From JAOTZA01 sp965224065 (lineage in GTDB: Bacteria > Acidobacteriota > Thermoanaerobaculia > Multivoradales > JAHEKO01): a stretch of DNA of 64,000 nucleotides. Under the pieces are notes generated by a model, which was not told the DNA's origin, ran no database searches, and saw only the letters and a list, made by a program, of their open reading frames with translations. The position numbers and the translations under genes were made by a program. Below, piece after piece: positions 52,208-61,548 of this stretch (position 1 is its first letter; every line of letters starts with the position of its first letter). The DNA is taken from assembly GCA_965224065.1 (NCBI GenBank), contig CBDCYF010000005.1:1612001-1676000 (forward strand), in the 5' to 3' direction.

Positions 52208-53262
52208 AGACCGGCGCGACGCAACTCGTCGTCGATTACCTTGGCCACCGCCTCATAGGGCTGCGCACCGTTGAGAAACCTCCCGTTGATAAAAAGCGCC
52301 GGCGTTCCCGAGACTCCCGCCGCCTGGCCCGCCGCCAGATCCTGGGCGACCTGCTGGGCGTAGCGGCTCGAATCGAGGCATTCCGCAAACCGGTCGGTGT
52401 CCAGCTCGATCTCGCCGGCCTTTTTCTTGAGGGCGTCGACCGAGAGCTCTTTTTGCGCGGCGAACATCGAGTCGTGCATGGCCCAGAACTTGTCCTGCTC
52501 GTTGGCGCACAACGACGCCTCGGCGGCCTTCTGCGCATTGGGATGAATGCTCGACAGCGGGAACTGACGGAAGACGATCCGCACCTTGTCGCCATAGGAG
52601 GCGCTCACCTTGTCGAGCGTGGGCACGACGCGGGAGCAGAAGGGGCACTCGAAGTCCGAGAACTCGACGATCGTCACCGGCGCGTCGGCCGGTCCCTTAG
52701 CGGGCCCGGCGGCGGCAACCTGCACCCGCAGCGGATCGAGAAAGGTCTCGACCGCGTGCTTGCCGCGCAGGCTGTCGATAAATGCCGTGTAGACCTGGGC
52801 ACCCTGCTGCTGGCCCAGATACTCGCGGATCTGGTCGGCGACCTGCGCCTTGGGCTGCGGGATCTGTGCCTTTCTGGCTTCGTAGAACTGATCGACTTGT
52901 TCGTCGGTCACCGGCGAGAGCTTGGCCTCGACCTCCTGCTCGAGCAGCGCCTCGGAGGAGACCCCACGCTCGGCAGCGGCCAGCTCGACGAGCTTCTCGC
53001 GCACCGCCTGTTCGAGTCCCTGCTCCAGGAGCTGGTGACGCTTCTGGTCCAGCTCGCGCAACCCGGAGGCGACCTTTTCCTCGACTTCCGCGCGCAGAAT
53101 CGGCTGGTCGCCGACCTTGGCCAGGACCTCGTCCTCGACCGCCGGGACGGCCTCTTCTGCCGCCAGATCACCAGACGAAAACGCCCATAGGCCCAAAAAG
53201 ACGACACCCAGGACAGCTACCAGTAGGCCCGCGCGAGGGAGAGCCTTGTTCTCTTTGTTCAT
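52204..53262 (-). CDS. DsbA-family disulfide protein with SurA-like N-domain
   Basis: Periplasmic thiol-disulfide oxidoreductase. Starting at MNKENKALPRAGLLVAVLGV gives 352 residues, with AAGGAA 9-12 bases upstream and an N-terminal membrane anchor or signal (about 12-32). Residues about 45-165 are helical and rich in Q/E (KRHQLLEQGLEQAVREKLVE), like the peptide-binding N-domain of SurA/parvulins. Residues about 185-345 are a DsbA-type thioredoxin fold with active site CPFC and cis-proline loop SGTPALFINGR. Confidence 0.88.
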   Translation of the reverse strand: MNKENKALPRAGLLVAVLGVVFLGLWAFSSGDLAAEEAVPAVEDEVLAKVGDQPILRAEVEEKVASGLRELDQKRHQLLEQGLEQAVREKLVELAAAERGVSSEALLEQEVEAKLSPVTDEQVDQFYEARKAQIPQPKAQVADQIREYLGQQQGAQVYTAFIDSLRGKHAVETFLDPLRVQVAAAGPAKGPADAPVTIVEFSDFECPFCSRVVPTLDKVSASYGDKVRIVFRQFPLSSIHPNAQKAAEASLCANEQDKFWAMHDSMFAAQKELSVDALKKKAGEIELDTDRFAECLDSSRYAQQVAQDLAAGQAAGVSGTPALFINGRFLNGAQPYEAVAKVIDDELRRAGL

Positions 53263-53322
53263 CGCTATTTTCCTTTTTTTGACAACCCGGACCGAAGGAC
53301 TCGGCCGCTGTGTAAGAAGGGC

Positions 53323-53331
53323 ATGATAGCA
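53323..53331 (-). promoter_or_regulatory. Candidate promoter of the DsbA-like gene
   Basis: The minus strand has TGCTATCAT, an extended -10, about 60 bases before the ATG at 53262. A -35 is not convincing. Weak support. Confidence 0.35.
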
Positions 53332-53345
53332 GCCCACGCCGGCCG

Positions 53346-54182
53346 TTACCGGCCGCCGGTCATCCGCCGGTGGAGATAACCCTCCAGAAGCCGATCCGGG
53401 GAAATGCCGCGGGCTCGCAAGGGCGGAGCGTCGAGCAGATCCTGCGCCAATCGCAGCAGGCGCCCGCGGTCCGGACCGTCCTCCCGCGCGGCGTGCAGCA
53501 CGACCGATGCGGCTCGCTCCCAGGGCTCGGCGGACCCGATATCGCGGAAGCCGCCGGAGCGCTTGAGGATGTCGGCCGCGGCAACCAGCTCGGTGGTGTT
53601 GGCGCTCCGCCGGTACGCACCGAGGGCGGCCGTGAGCTCGACCGCAAGGGCCTCCAGATCCTCTCCGGACGGCCGGGTCCCGGCGGCGAGAAAGATGGAC
53701 AGCGAGCGGCTTCTCAGGGTCGCCAGCAGGTCATGGCGTGAGGGCGCCAACAGCAAAAAGTGCCGCGGCGTGCTCCCGGGCGGTTCTTCGAGCGTCTTGA
53801 GCAGCGCGTTGGCCGCTTCGGCGCTCAGGGTCTCGGCGGCGGCAAAGACAAACACCTGGCCGCGGGCCTCGAACGGTGACACATGCGCGCCGCGCAGAAA
53901 CTGCTTGGTGGCCTCGACCGAGGTGACGGTCTTCAGATCCCGCTCGAGGACCTGAAAGTCGGGGTGAAAGCCGCTTTCCGTACCGGGCCAGACGATTCGC
54001 CGGCAGTCGCGGCACTCGCCGCAAGGCCGCCGCTCGGGCTCGGCCGAGCACAGCAGGGCGCGCCCCAGTCCGAGCGCGGCTTCCCGGCGGCGCTCGGGAT
54101 CGGCACCGTACAAGATGACCGCGGGATAGAGCTTGCCCTCGGCGGCGACCTCGAGCGCGGCCTCGAACGAAATCGGCGTCAA
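53346..54182 (-). CDS. holB: DNA polymerase III subunit delta prime
   Basis: Clamp-loader subunit. 278 residues from a TTG overlapping the tmk stop (TTGA). The zinc motif is CSAEPERRPCGECRDC. The AAA+ fold has VFVFAAAETLSAEAANALLK, with the sensor region LEEPPGSTPRHFLLLAPSRH; the Walker A motif is degenerate (YGADPERRREAALGL, no GKS/T), consistent with delta prime, which does not hydrolyse ATP. It follows tmk, as is usual. Confidence 0.87.
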   Translation of the reverse strand: MTPISFEAALEVAAEGKLYPAVILYGADPERRREAALGLGRALLCSAEPERRPCGECRDCRRIVWPGTESGFHPDFQVLERDLKTVTSVEATKQFLRGAHVSPFEARGQVFVFAAAETLSAEAANALLKTLEEPPGSTPRHFLLLAPSRHDLLATLRSRSLSIFLAAGTRPSGEDLEALAVELTAALGAYRRSANTTELVAAADILKRSGGFRDIGSAEPWERAASVVLHAAREDGPDRGRLLRLAQDLLDAPPLRARGISPDRLLEGYLHRRMTGGR

Positions 54183-54835
54183 GGAATCGCCTGGGGCAAC
54201 GGGATCAGATCTTCCAGCGCCCGCCGCACCCGATCCTCGGTGTCATCTTGGCTTCCCGAAGAGTCAATCCGGTGGAACCGATCCGGCGACTCCTCCGCCA
54301 ACTCCAGATAACCCCGCCGCACCCTTTTGTAAAATGCCAGCTCTTCGGAATCGAGCCGGTCGACGTCGCCGGCGCGGCGGCGCCCGGGGGAATGCCCCCG
54401 GCGGCGCGCCTCCTCGGCCGAGAGGTCGAAGAGCAGAGTGCGATCCGGCCGCCGGCCGCCGGTGGCGATCTCGTCGGCCCTCTCCAGAAGCGACCGCGAA
54501 ACGCCTCGTCCGTAGCCCTGATAGGCAAACGTCGAGTCGGTGAACCGGTCGCACAACACAAAGCTGCCCCGTTCGAGCGCCGGATCGATCACTTCGATCA
54601 AGTGTTGGCGGCGGCTGGCGAAGACCAGCAGCGTCTCGACAGTTCCGTCCAGGCTCTTCCAGATCGGGTCCAAAAAGACGCTCCGGATCGCCTCCCCCAG
54701 CGGAGTGCCGCCGGGCTCCTGGGTCTTCACCACCGGCAGACCGGCGTCGTGAAACCACTTCACCGCGCTTTGGATGTGAGTCGACTTGCCGCTACCGTCC
54801 AAGCCCTCAAAGGTGATGAACCGGGGTCCGTCCAT
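54179..54835 (-). CDS. tmk: Thymidylate kinase
   Basis: Phosphorylates dTMP to dTDP. 218 residues with Walker A FEGLDGSGKSTHIQ (residues about 8-21), the dTMP site CDRFTDSTFAYQGYGRG and TLLFDLSAEEARRR. The RRGHSPGRRRAGD stretch is the lid region. Overlaps the next gene by four bases. Confidence 0.95.
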   Translation of the reverse strand: MDGPRFITFEGLDGSGKSTHIQSAVKWFHDAGLPVVKTQEPGGTPLGEAIRSVFLDPIWKSLDGTVETLLVFASRRQHLIEVIDPALERGSFVLCDRFTDSTFAYQGYGRGVSRSLLERADEIATGGRRPDRTLLFDLSAEEARRRGHSPGRRRAGDVDRLDSEELAFYKRVRRGYLELAEESPDRFHRIDSSGSQDDTEDRVRRALEDLIPLPQAIP

Positions 54836-54887
54836 GGGCCCTCAAAAATAGCACGCACCGGCCCCATACCCGCGGGTGGGCCGCCGC

Positions 54888-54916
54888 TTGACAGCGGCCT
54901 GCCGCTTGGCGAGGAT
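54888..54916 (+). promoter_or_regulatory. Promoter of the pnt operon
   Basis: TTGACA (54888-54893), 17 bases, then GAGGAT (54911-54916). A start near 54923 would leave about 30 bases before the pntAA ATG at 54954. Perfect -35 but weak -10. Confidence 0.45.
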
Positions 54917-54953
54917 TCCGTGGTCCCGAGCCTCGCCTACTCCTCACCGCGCG

Positions 54954-56129
54954 ATGAAGATTTTTGCACCCAGGGAACGCGCTCGCGGAGAAACCCGCGT
55001 GGCGGTGACTCCGGAGACCGTCGAGAAGATGATCGCGCGCGGTCACGGCGTCACCATCGAATCGGGCGCCGGGATGAGAGCGGGTTTTGCCGACTCGCTC
55101 TACCGGGACGCCGGCGCGCGGGTCGACGACACGGGCGACGGTCTCGGCGAGGCCGACCTGGTCTTCAAGGTCTCCCCACTCGAGTCGGACGAAGTCGAGC
55201 GGCTTCCATCCGGCGCGGCGGTCTTTGGCCTGCTCTCGCCGTATCGGGAAAAAGACTCCGTTCGCCGGCTCGCCGATCGCGGCGTCTCCTCGATCGCCCT
55301 CGAGCTCCTGCCGCGGACGACCCTGGCGCAGTCCATGGACGCCCTGTCGTCGCAAGCCTCCATCGCCGGCTACAAGGCCGTCCTGCTGGCGGCCGGCCGC
55401 CTGGACCGCTACTTCCCGCTACTCATGACCGCCGCCGGCACGATTCCACCGGCCCGGGTGGTGGTGATGGGAGCCGGGGTTGCCGGTCTCCAGGCGGTGG
55501 CCACCGCCAAGCGCCTGGGGGCGGTGGTCGAGGTCTCCGACATCCGCCCGGCGGTCAAAGAAGAGGTCGAGTCGCTCGGCGGTCGCTTTATCGAGCTGCC
55601 GCTCGAGGAAGAAGGGACCGGCAGTGGAGGCTATGCCAAGGAGATGACCGCCGATTTTCTGCGCCGGCAGCGCGAGATATTGAAAGAGCACGTGGCGGCC
55701 GCAAACGTGGTGGTGACCACCGCCCACGTCCCCGGCAAGAAGGCGCCGGTGCTACTGGATGAGGAGATGGTCGGTTTGATGAAGCCCGGGGCGGTGATCG
55801 TCGATCTGGCGGCCGCGCGCGGCGGCAATTGCGCGCTTACGCGAGTGGATGAGGAGACGGACGCCGACGGGGTGCTGATCCTCGGCCCGTCCAATTTGCC
55901 CGCCGCCATGCCCCACGACGCAAGCGTTCTTTATTCGCGGAACCTGCTGGCGCTGCTCGACCACGCGACAAACGACGAGTCGCTCGACCTCGGGCGGGAT
56001 GACGAGATCCTGACCGGCGCGCTGCTGACCCATGGAGGCCGGATCGTCCATCCGCACTTTGCCGAGCCGACCTCCCAGCCGGCCGGCCCGGTCGCCACCA
56101 GCGAGCACTCCGAGGAGCTGGCCTCGTGA
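54954..56129 (+). CDS. pntAA: NAD(P) transhydrogenase alpha subunit, part 1
   Basis: NAD(H)-binding component (domain I) of proton-translocating transhydrogenase. 391 residues from MKIFAPRERARGETRVAVTP; the SQASIAGYKAVLLAAGRL and VVVMGAGVAGLQAVATAKRL stretches form the nucleotide site. Encoded separately from the membrane part (pntAB), as in many bacteria with a three-gene enzyme. The stop overlaps pntAB by four bases (GTGA). Confidence 0.96.
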   Translation: MKIFAPRERARGETRVAVTPETVEKMIARGHGVTIESGAGMRAGFADSLYRDAGARVDDTGDGLGEADLVFKVSPLESDEVERLPSGAAVFGLLSPYREKDSVRRLADRGVSSIALELLPRTTLAQSMDALSSQASIAGYKAVLLAAGRLDRYFPLLMTAAGTIPPARVVVMGAGVAGLQAVATAKRLGAVVEVSDIRPAVKEEVESLGGRFIELPLEEEGTGSGGYAKEMTADFLRRQREILKEHVAAANVVVTTAHVPGKKAPVLLDEEMVGLMKPGAVIVDLAAARGGNCALTRVDEETDADGVLILGPSNLPAAMPHDASVLYSRNLLALLDHATNDESLDLGRDDEILTGALLTHGGRIVHPHFAEPTSQPAGPVATSEHSEELAS

Positions 56130-56416
56130 TCGGACCGCTTCTCGTCGGGCTCTATGTCTTTGTTCTGGCCGTCTTTGTCGGCTTCGAGATCATCACCAAG
56201 ATCCCACCGACCCTCCACACCCCGCTGATGTCGGGGGCCAACGCCATCTCCGGGATCACACTGGTCGGCGCCATCTATGCCGCCCGTATGGGTGAGGTCA
56301 AGGCCAGCGGCGTGCTGGCGTTTGTCGCCATCGTCTTCGCCACCATCAACGTCGTCGGCGGCTTTCTGGTCACCGACCGGATGCTCGGAATGTTCGGCCG
56401 CAAGCGCAAGACATAG
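56126..56416 (+). CDS. pntAB: NAD(P) transhydrogenase alpha subunit, membrane part 2
   Basis: Membrane portion of the alpha chain, 96 residues with three helices; typical motif GFEIITKIPPTLHTPLMSGA lies at about residues 19-38. Starts at GTG overlapping pntAA. The pntB gene follows by 5 bases. Confidence 0.95.
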   Translation: MIGPLLVGLYVFVLAVFVGFEIITKIPPTLHTPLMSGANAISGITLVGAIYAARMGEVKASGVLAFVAIVFATINVVGGFLVTDRMLGMFGRKRKT

Positions 56417-56421
56417 AGGCC

Positions 56422-57846
56422 ATGCAATCGAACCTCTTCCCGCTGCTCTATCTCGCCTCGGCGATCCTATTTATTCTCGGTCTCAAGGGCCTGACCCGTG
56501 TCCGCACGGCCCGGCGCGGCAACGCGCTGGCGGCGCTCGCCATGCTGATCGCGGTGGTGACGACCCTGCTCGAGATGGGAGCCGTCGACTACCGCTGGAT
56601 CGTCTCCGGGCTGGCGGTGGGCGCCATCGTGGGGGCGGTCGCGGCGGTACGCGTCCAGATGACCGCCATGCCCGAGATGGTGGCGCTCTTCAACGGCTTT
56701 GGAGGCGGCGCCTCGGCCCTGGTGGCGGCATCGGTGCTGTGGCTCGACTTGATCGAGCCGCGCGTTGTGTCGACCGTGGCCTCGGCGCTCGGGCCCAGCA
56801 CCGCCGTGACGATCTTTCTGTCCTTTCTGATCGGCTGCGTCACCCTGAGCGGCAGCCTGGTGGCGTTTTTGAAGCTCAGCGGGCGCCTGCGCGGCCGGCC
56901 GATCGTGATTCCAGGCCGCCACTTGGTCAACGCCCTCCTCGTGGCCGGCATCCTGGCGGCCGGCTGGATGCTGGCGTTTGTCACCGCGGGACCGGATTCG
57001 ACCCGGCTCGCCTGCCTGGTGGTCGCCACCGCCAGCCTGCTGGTCGGGGTTTTGCTGGTGATCCCGATCGGCGGAGCCGACATGCCGGTGGTGATCTCGC
57101 TGTTGAACTCGCTGTCGGGCCTGGCCGCCTCGGCGACGGGTTTTGTGCTCGGCAACAATGTCCTGATCATCAGCGGCGCGCTGGTCGGCGCCTCGGGGCT
57201 CATCCTCACCCAGATCATGTGCGTGGCGATGAACCGTTCGCTGGGCAACGTGCTCTTCTCGGGCTTTGGAGAGACCTCGGCGGGTGGCGACACCGAGTAC
57301 AAGAACGTCCGTTCCTACTCGCCGGAGGAGGCGGCGATGGTGCTGGAATCCGCCGAGTCGGTCGTCATCGTGCCCGGCTACGGTCTGGCAGTGGCCCAGG
57401 CCCAGCACGCCGCGCGCGAGCTCGCCGACCTGCTGGAGCGGCGGGGCGCAAAGGTCACCTATGCGATCCATCCGGTGGCCGGCCGTATGCCGGGTCACAT
57501 GAACGTCTTGCTGGCCGACGCCGACGTCCCGTACGAGCAGCTCGTCGAGATGGACGCCGCCAACCCGGAGATGAAAACCACCGACGCGGTCATCGTGGTC
57601 GGAGCCAACGACGTCGTCAACCCGGTGGCGGAGTCCGATCCGAACAGCCCCATCTACGGGATGCCCATCCTGCGGGTCTATGAAGCGCAGACGGTTCTGA
57701 TGATCAAGCGCAGCCTGAGTCCCGGTTTTGCGGGCATCAAGAACGAGCTCTTCGAGCACGAGAACACGATGATGGTCTTTGGCGACGGCAAAAAGATCTT
57801 GCAGGCCATCCTCACGGAGCTCAAAGACCTGTCGGCAGCCGCCTAG
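56422..57846 (+). CDS. pntB: NAD(P) transhydrogenase beta subunit
   Basis: 474 residues: membrane helices (about 1-270), then the NADP(H)-binding domain III (about 300-474) with VIVPGYGLAVAQAQHAAREL (glycine-rich loop), YAIHPVAGRMPGHMNVLLAD, VGANDVVNPVAESDPNSPIY and IKRSLSPGFAGIKNELFEHE. Couples hydride transfer from NADH to NADP+ with proton movement, so supplies NADPH. Followed by a glutathione-linked gene 6 bases on. Confidence 0.96.
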   Translation: MQSNLFPLLYLASAILFILGLKGLTRVRTARRGNALAALAMLIAVVTTLLEMGAVDYRWIVSGLAVGAIVGAVAAVRVQMTAMPEMVALFNGFGGGASALVAASVLWLDLIEPRVVSTVASALGPSTAVTIFLSFLIGCVTLSGSLVAFLKLSGRLRGRPIVIPGRHLVNALLVAGILAAGWMLAFVTAGPDSTRLACLVVATASLLVGVLLVIPIGGADMPVVISLLNSLSGLAASATGFVLGNNVLIISGALVGASGLILTQIMCVAMNRSLGNVLFSGFGETSAGGDTEYKNVRSYSPEEAAMVLESAESVVIVPGYGLAVAQAQHAARELADLLERRGAKVTYAIHPVAGRMPGHMNVLLADADVPYEQLVEMDAANPEMKTTDAVIVVGANDVVNPVAESDPNSPIYGMPILRVYEAQTVLMIKRSLSPGFAGIKNELFEHENTMMVFGDGKKILQAILTELKDLSAAA

Positions 57847-57852
57847 CAGCCC

Positions 57853-59766
57853 ATGGGCGAGCACGACATCCGGAGCGAAGCCGATGGCCGCGGTCTGCGC
57901 GATTTCACCCATAAGCTCCTGACCGACCTGAGGGCGCTGGAGCAGATGCTCCGGGACGGCGTCATCGAGTCCGGGGTCACGCGAATCGGCGCCGAGCAGG
58001 AGCTGTTTCTGGTCGGCGACGACTTTCGCCCCGCGCCCCTGGCGCTCGAGGTCCTCGAGGACTTCTCCGACCCGCGGCTGACCACCGAGCTCGGCAAGTT
58101 CAATCTCGAGTTCAACCTCGACCCGATCCCACTGGGCGGCGACTGTCTGCGACGCATGGAGCGGGATCTGGTGGACCTGCTTGAGAAAGTCCGAGCGGCG
58201 GCGCGAGCGGCCGGCGCGCGAGTCGTTCTCACCGGCATCCTGCCGACCCTCGAGGTGGCCGATCTGGACCTCGACAACATGACTCCCATGCCACGGTACT
58301 ACGCCTTGAACAAGGCCATGTTCGAGCTGCGGGGCGGGCGCTTCGATTTTCGCATCAAGGGGCGTGACGAGCTCATCCTGAAGCACGACAACGTCATGCT
58401 GGAGGCCTGCAACACCAGCTTTCAGGTGCACTTTCAAGTCTCGCCCGAGAACTTTGCCAGACGGTACAACATCGCTCAGGCGGTCACCGCCCCGGTGCTC
58501 GCGATCGCCACCAATTCGCCGATGCTGTTTGGAAAGCAACTGTGGCGCGAGACCCGGATTGCGCTGTTTCAGCAATCGGTCGACACCCGGGCCCCTACCG
58601 CGCACCTGCGCGAGAGCAGCCCGCGGGTGAGCTTTGGCCGGTCGTGGGTCAAGGAGTCGGCGCTGGAGATCTTCCAGGAGGACCTGGCGCGCTTCAAGGT
58701 GGTGATGACCCGTGAAGTCGGCGAGGATCCGTTCGAGTGCCTCTCTCGTGGCGAGGCGCCCAGACTCGACGCGCTGCGACTCCACAACGGCACCGTCTAC
58801 CGCTGGAACCGACCGTGCTACGGCATCAGCGACGGCAAACCGCACCTGCGCATCGAGAACCGGGTTTTGCCCGCGGGTCCCACGCCCGTCGACGAGATGG
58901 CCAATGCGGCCTTCTGGTTCGGGCTGCTGCGGGGCGTCGACGGAGCCTACGGCGACGTGACCCGGGTGATGACCTTCGAGCAGGCGCGGGAGAACTTTGT
59001 CAAGGCGTCCCGGTTGGGGATGGCGGCGCACCTCGACTGGCCGGAGAGACGCAACGTTCCGGTGCAGGAGCTGATTCTCGACGAGCTCGTGCCGCTGGCG
59101 CGCGAAGGACTCGACGGGCTGGGGATCGACGGCGCGGATTCCGGACGCTACCTGGACATTATCGAGGAGCGCGCTCGCTCGCTCAAGACCGGCTCCCGCT
59201 GGATCGTCGACTCGTTCGACTCGATCCACGCGACCGACGGCGCGTCCACCGCCCTGACCGCTCTGGTCTCGGGCACCATCGACCGGCAGGCGGGTGGCGA
59301 CCCCGTGCACGCCTGGACGCTCGCCGAGCCCGGCGAAGCCGGCGACCAGCGCCGGCACTTCGAGCGGGTGGAGCAGATCATGACCCGAGACCTCTTTACC
59401 GTCCACCGGGACGAGCTGGTCGACATGGCCGCCTATGTCATGGATTGGAAGCACATCCGCCACGTGCCCGTGGAAGACCACAAACACCGCCTGGTGGGCC
59501 TGGTCACCCACCGCGCGCTGTTGCGACAGATGGCCGAGAGCTCATCCACCGGCACGACGCCCTCCACCGCTGTGTCGAAGATCATGCGGACCGACGTCAT
59601 CACGGTGCGGCCGGACACCAGGACGCTCGACGCCCTCCGCCTGATGCGGCAAAGCGGCATCAGTTGTCTGCCGGTGGTCGAAGACGACGATCGTCTGGTC
59701 GGGATCGTCACCGAGCGTGACTTTATGGGGATCGCCAACGAGCTTCTGGAGGACTACCTGGCTTGA
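57853..59766 (+). CDS. Glutamate-cysteine ligase-like enzyme with C-terminal CBS pair
   Basis: 637 residues in two parts. Residues about 20-440 are a GCS2-type ATP-grasp-like ligase: GVTRIGAEQELFLVGDDF, FNLEFNLDPIPLGG, and FQVHFQVSPENFARRYN and KPHLRIENRVLPAGPTP. Residues about 509-637 are two CBS motifs (IMTRDLFTVHRDELVDMAAY; SKIMRTDVITVRPDTRTLDA and GISCLPVVEDDDRLVGIVTE), which usually sense adenine nucleotides. The CBS pair is likely a regulatory domain. It is part of the pnt-ligase-ggt run. That it makes gamma-glutamylcysteine, and not another gamma-glutamyl compound, is inference. Confidence 0.88.
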   Translation: MGEHDIRSEADGRGLRDFTHKLLTDLRALEQMLRDGVIESGVTRIGAEQELFLVGDDFRPAPLALEVLEDFSDPRLTTELGKFNLEFNLDPIPLGGDCLRRMERDLVDLLEKVRAAARAAGARVVLTGILPTLEVADLDLDNMTPMPRYYALNKAMFELRGGRFDFRIKGRDELILKHDNVMLEACNTSFQVHFQVSPENFARRYNIAQAVTAPVLAIATNSPMLFGKQLWRETRIALFQQSVDTRAPTAHLRESSPRVSFGRSWVKESALEIFQEDLARFKVVMTREVGEDPFECLSRGEAPRLDALRLHNGTVYRWNRPCYGISDGKPHLRIENRVLPAGPTPVDEMANAAFWFGLLRGVDGAYGDVTRVMTFEQARENFVKASRLGMAAHLDWPERRNVPVQELILDELVPLAREGLDGLGIDGADSGRYLDIIEERARSLKTGSRWIVDSFDSIHATDGASTALTALVSGTIDRQAGGDPVHAWTLAEPGEAGDQRRHFERVEQIMTRDLFTVHRDELVDMAAYVMDWKHIRHVPVEDHKHRLVGLVTHRALLRQMAESSSTGTTPSTAVSKIMRTDVITVRPDTRTLDALRLMRQSGISCLPVVEDDDRLVGIVTERDFMGIANELLEDYLA

Positions 59767-61517
59767 GCGGACTTTTTCTCGTCACAAAAAGAGCCCTCGC
59801 GGGCGCAATCGGCCTCGCCACCCTGTTCGCGACGTGGAATACCCCGCTGGAAGCCGCCTCCTTTCCTGCGGTCCGCGGAGCCGGAGGCGCCGTCGTCTCC
59901 CCCGAAGCCTCGTCGACGCAGGTGGGGCTGGAGATCTTGCGCCGGGGAGGCAACGCCGTCGACGCGGCGGTGGCGACGGCGCTGGCCATGGCGGTGGTCC
60001 ATCCGGAAGCCGGCAATCTCGGCGGCGGTGGCTTTGCCGTGGTGCGGATCGGCGACGAGCTCGCCACCCTCGACTTCCGCGAGACCGCACCGGCCGGTGC
60101 CAGCCGCGACATGTATCTCGACCCAGACGGCGAACCGAGGTCCGGCGCCTCCTGGGTCGGCCCGTTGGCCTCCGGAGTTCCAGGATCCCCGGCCGGTCTC
60201 CACGAGCTGCACCGGCGATTTGGCATCCTGCCGTGGGAGCAAATGGTGGCGCCGGCCGCGGCGCTGGCACGCGATGGGTTTCCGGTGACCCGCCGTCTCC
60301 ACGCTGCGCTAGCGGGGAGCCGGGATCACCTTTCGACTTTTCCCGAGAGCGCCGCGGTCTGGCTGCCCGACGGCGCGCCGCCACCGGTGGGCGGCCAAAT
60401 GCGGCTGCCGGAGCTGGCGGCCACCCTGGAGGCCTACGCTAAGCGGGGGCCACAGGCGATCCAGTCGGGCGAGGTGGCCAGGGCGATCACGGCCGCGTCG
60501 AGCCGCCATGGCGGAATCCTCACCGTCGAAGATCTGGCCGGCTACCGTCCGGTGTGGCGCGAGCCGCTGCGGTTCGAGGCCTTTGGCTGGCAGTTTGCGG
60601 CGATGGGGCTGCCGTCCTCGGGCGGCTTTCTGGTGGGCGGCGCGCTGCAGCTTCTGGAGCGGCTCGGGTTCGCCAACCGCGCGCCGCGTGGCGCCGACCG
60701 CGCCCACCTGCTGGCCGAAGTCTGGCGCCGCGTTTTTGCCGACCGCGTGCTCCTGGGTGACCCGGGCTCGACCGAAGCGAGCCCGCTGGCACTGTTGGCC
60801 GGGGCGCGGCTGGCGCGGCTTGCCGGGGTCGTCGAGCCGACGCGGGCGACCCCGTCGGACCAGATCGACGGAGGAGCCTATGCCGAACTCGTCGAGCGCC
60901 ACGGCCGGTTTGGCCCCATCCGTGAAGCCGCCGAGACCAACCACCTGGCGGTCGCCGACGACCTGGGCAATTTGGTAGCGCTGACCACCACGCTCAACGG
61001 CAGCTTTGGGTGCGGGCTCCTCGTCCCCGGCGCGGGATTCTTCCTCAACAACGAGATGGACGACTTCTCGACCGCCCCGGGACGGCCCAACTACTTTGGG
61101 CTCATCCAGGGCCCCGCCAACGAGATCCGGCCGGGCCACCGGATGCTGTCGTCGATGAGCCCCACGCTGGCCTGGCGCGATGAGGAAGCGATCGTGATCG
61201 GCGGCCGTGGCGGCTCCAAGATCCCCACCGCGGTGACCCAGGCCCTGCTGGGCGTGCTCCTCGGTGAGCTCGAGCTGCAGCAAGCCATCAACGAACCGAG
61301 GATTCACCATCAGTGGCTGCCCGACCGGATCCTCTATGAGCGAGACGCGTTGGCCCCCGAGACCCGCGAGGCGCTTCGCGCTCGCGGGCACGAGCTCGGC
61401 ACGAGCTCCGGGCTGGCCCGTGTCCATGCGGTGCGGCGGCTCCCCGACGGCCGTTTCGAGGCCGCGGGCGACCCGCGTGGCCCCGCGGTCGGAGGCGTGG
61501 TGAACCCCGAGCCCTGA
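59763..61517 (+). CDS. ggt: Gamma-glutamyltransferase (exported)
   Basis: Cuts or transfers the gamma-glutamyl group of glutathione and related compounds in the periplasm. 584 residues from a TTG overlapping the ligase stop (TTGA), with a signal peptide (about 1-32, RALAGAIGLATLFATWNTPL). The family opening GGNAVDAAVATALAMAVVHP is present. The autocleavage/nucleophile threonine is T392 in ETNHLAVAD, the same place as T391 of the E. coli enzyme. Substrate loops SSMSPTLAWRD and GGRGGSKIPTAV complete the site. Confidence 0.94.
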   Translation: MSGLFLVTKRALAGAIGLATLFATWNTPLEAASFPAVRGAGGAVVSPEASSTQVGLEILRRGGNAVDAAVATALAMAVVHPEAGNLGGGGFAVVRIGDELATLDFRETAPAGASRDMYLDPDGEPRSGASWVGPLASGVPGSPAGLHELHRRFGILPWEQMVAPAAALARDGFPVTRRLHAALAGSRDHLSTFPESAAVWLPDGAPPPVGGQMRLPELAATLEAYAKRGPQAIQSGEVARAITAASSRHGGILTVEDLAGYRPVWREPLRFEAFGWQFAAMGLPSSGGFLVGGALQLLERLGFANRAPRGADRAHLLAEVWRRVFADRVLLGDPGSTEASPLALLAGARLARLAGVVEPTRATPSDQIDGGAYAELVERHGRFGPIREAAETNHLAVADDLGNLVALTTTLNGSFGCGLLVPGAGFFLNNEMDDFSTAPGRPNYFGLIQGPANEIRPGHRMLSSMSPTLAWRDEEAIVIGGRGGSKIPTAVTQALLGVLLGELELQQAINEPRIHHQWLPDRILYERDALAPETREALRARGHELGTSSGLARVHAVRRLPDGRFEAAGDPRGPAVGGVVNPEP

Positions 61518-61548
61518 TCGATCTTCGGCTCGGCGCGCCTAGCTTGGC

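Noticed and set aside
56467..59511. Minus-strand open frame of 1,014 codons opposite pntB and the ligase gene
   Set aside because: Histidine/glutamine/arginine/glycine-rich sequence with no domain; it lies antisense to two firmly identified genes.
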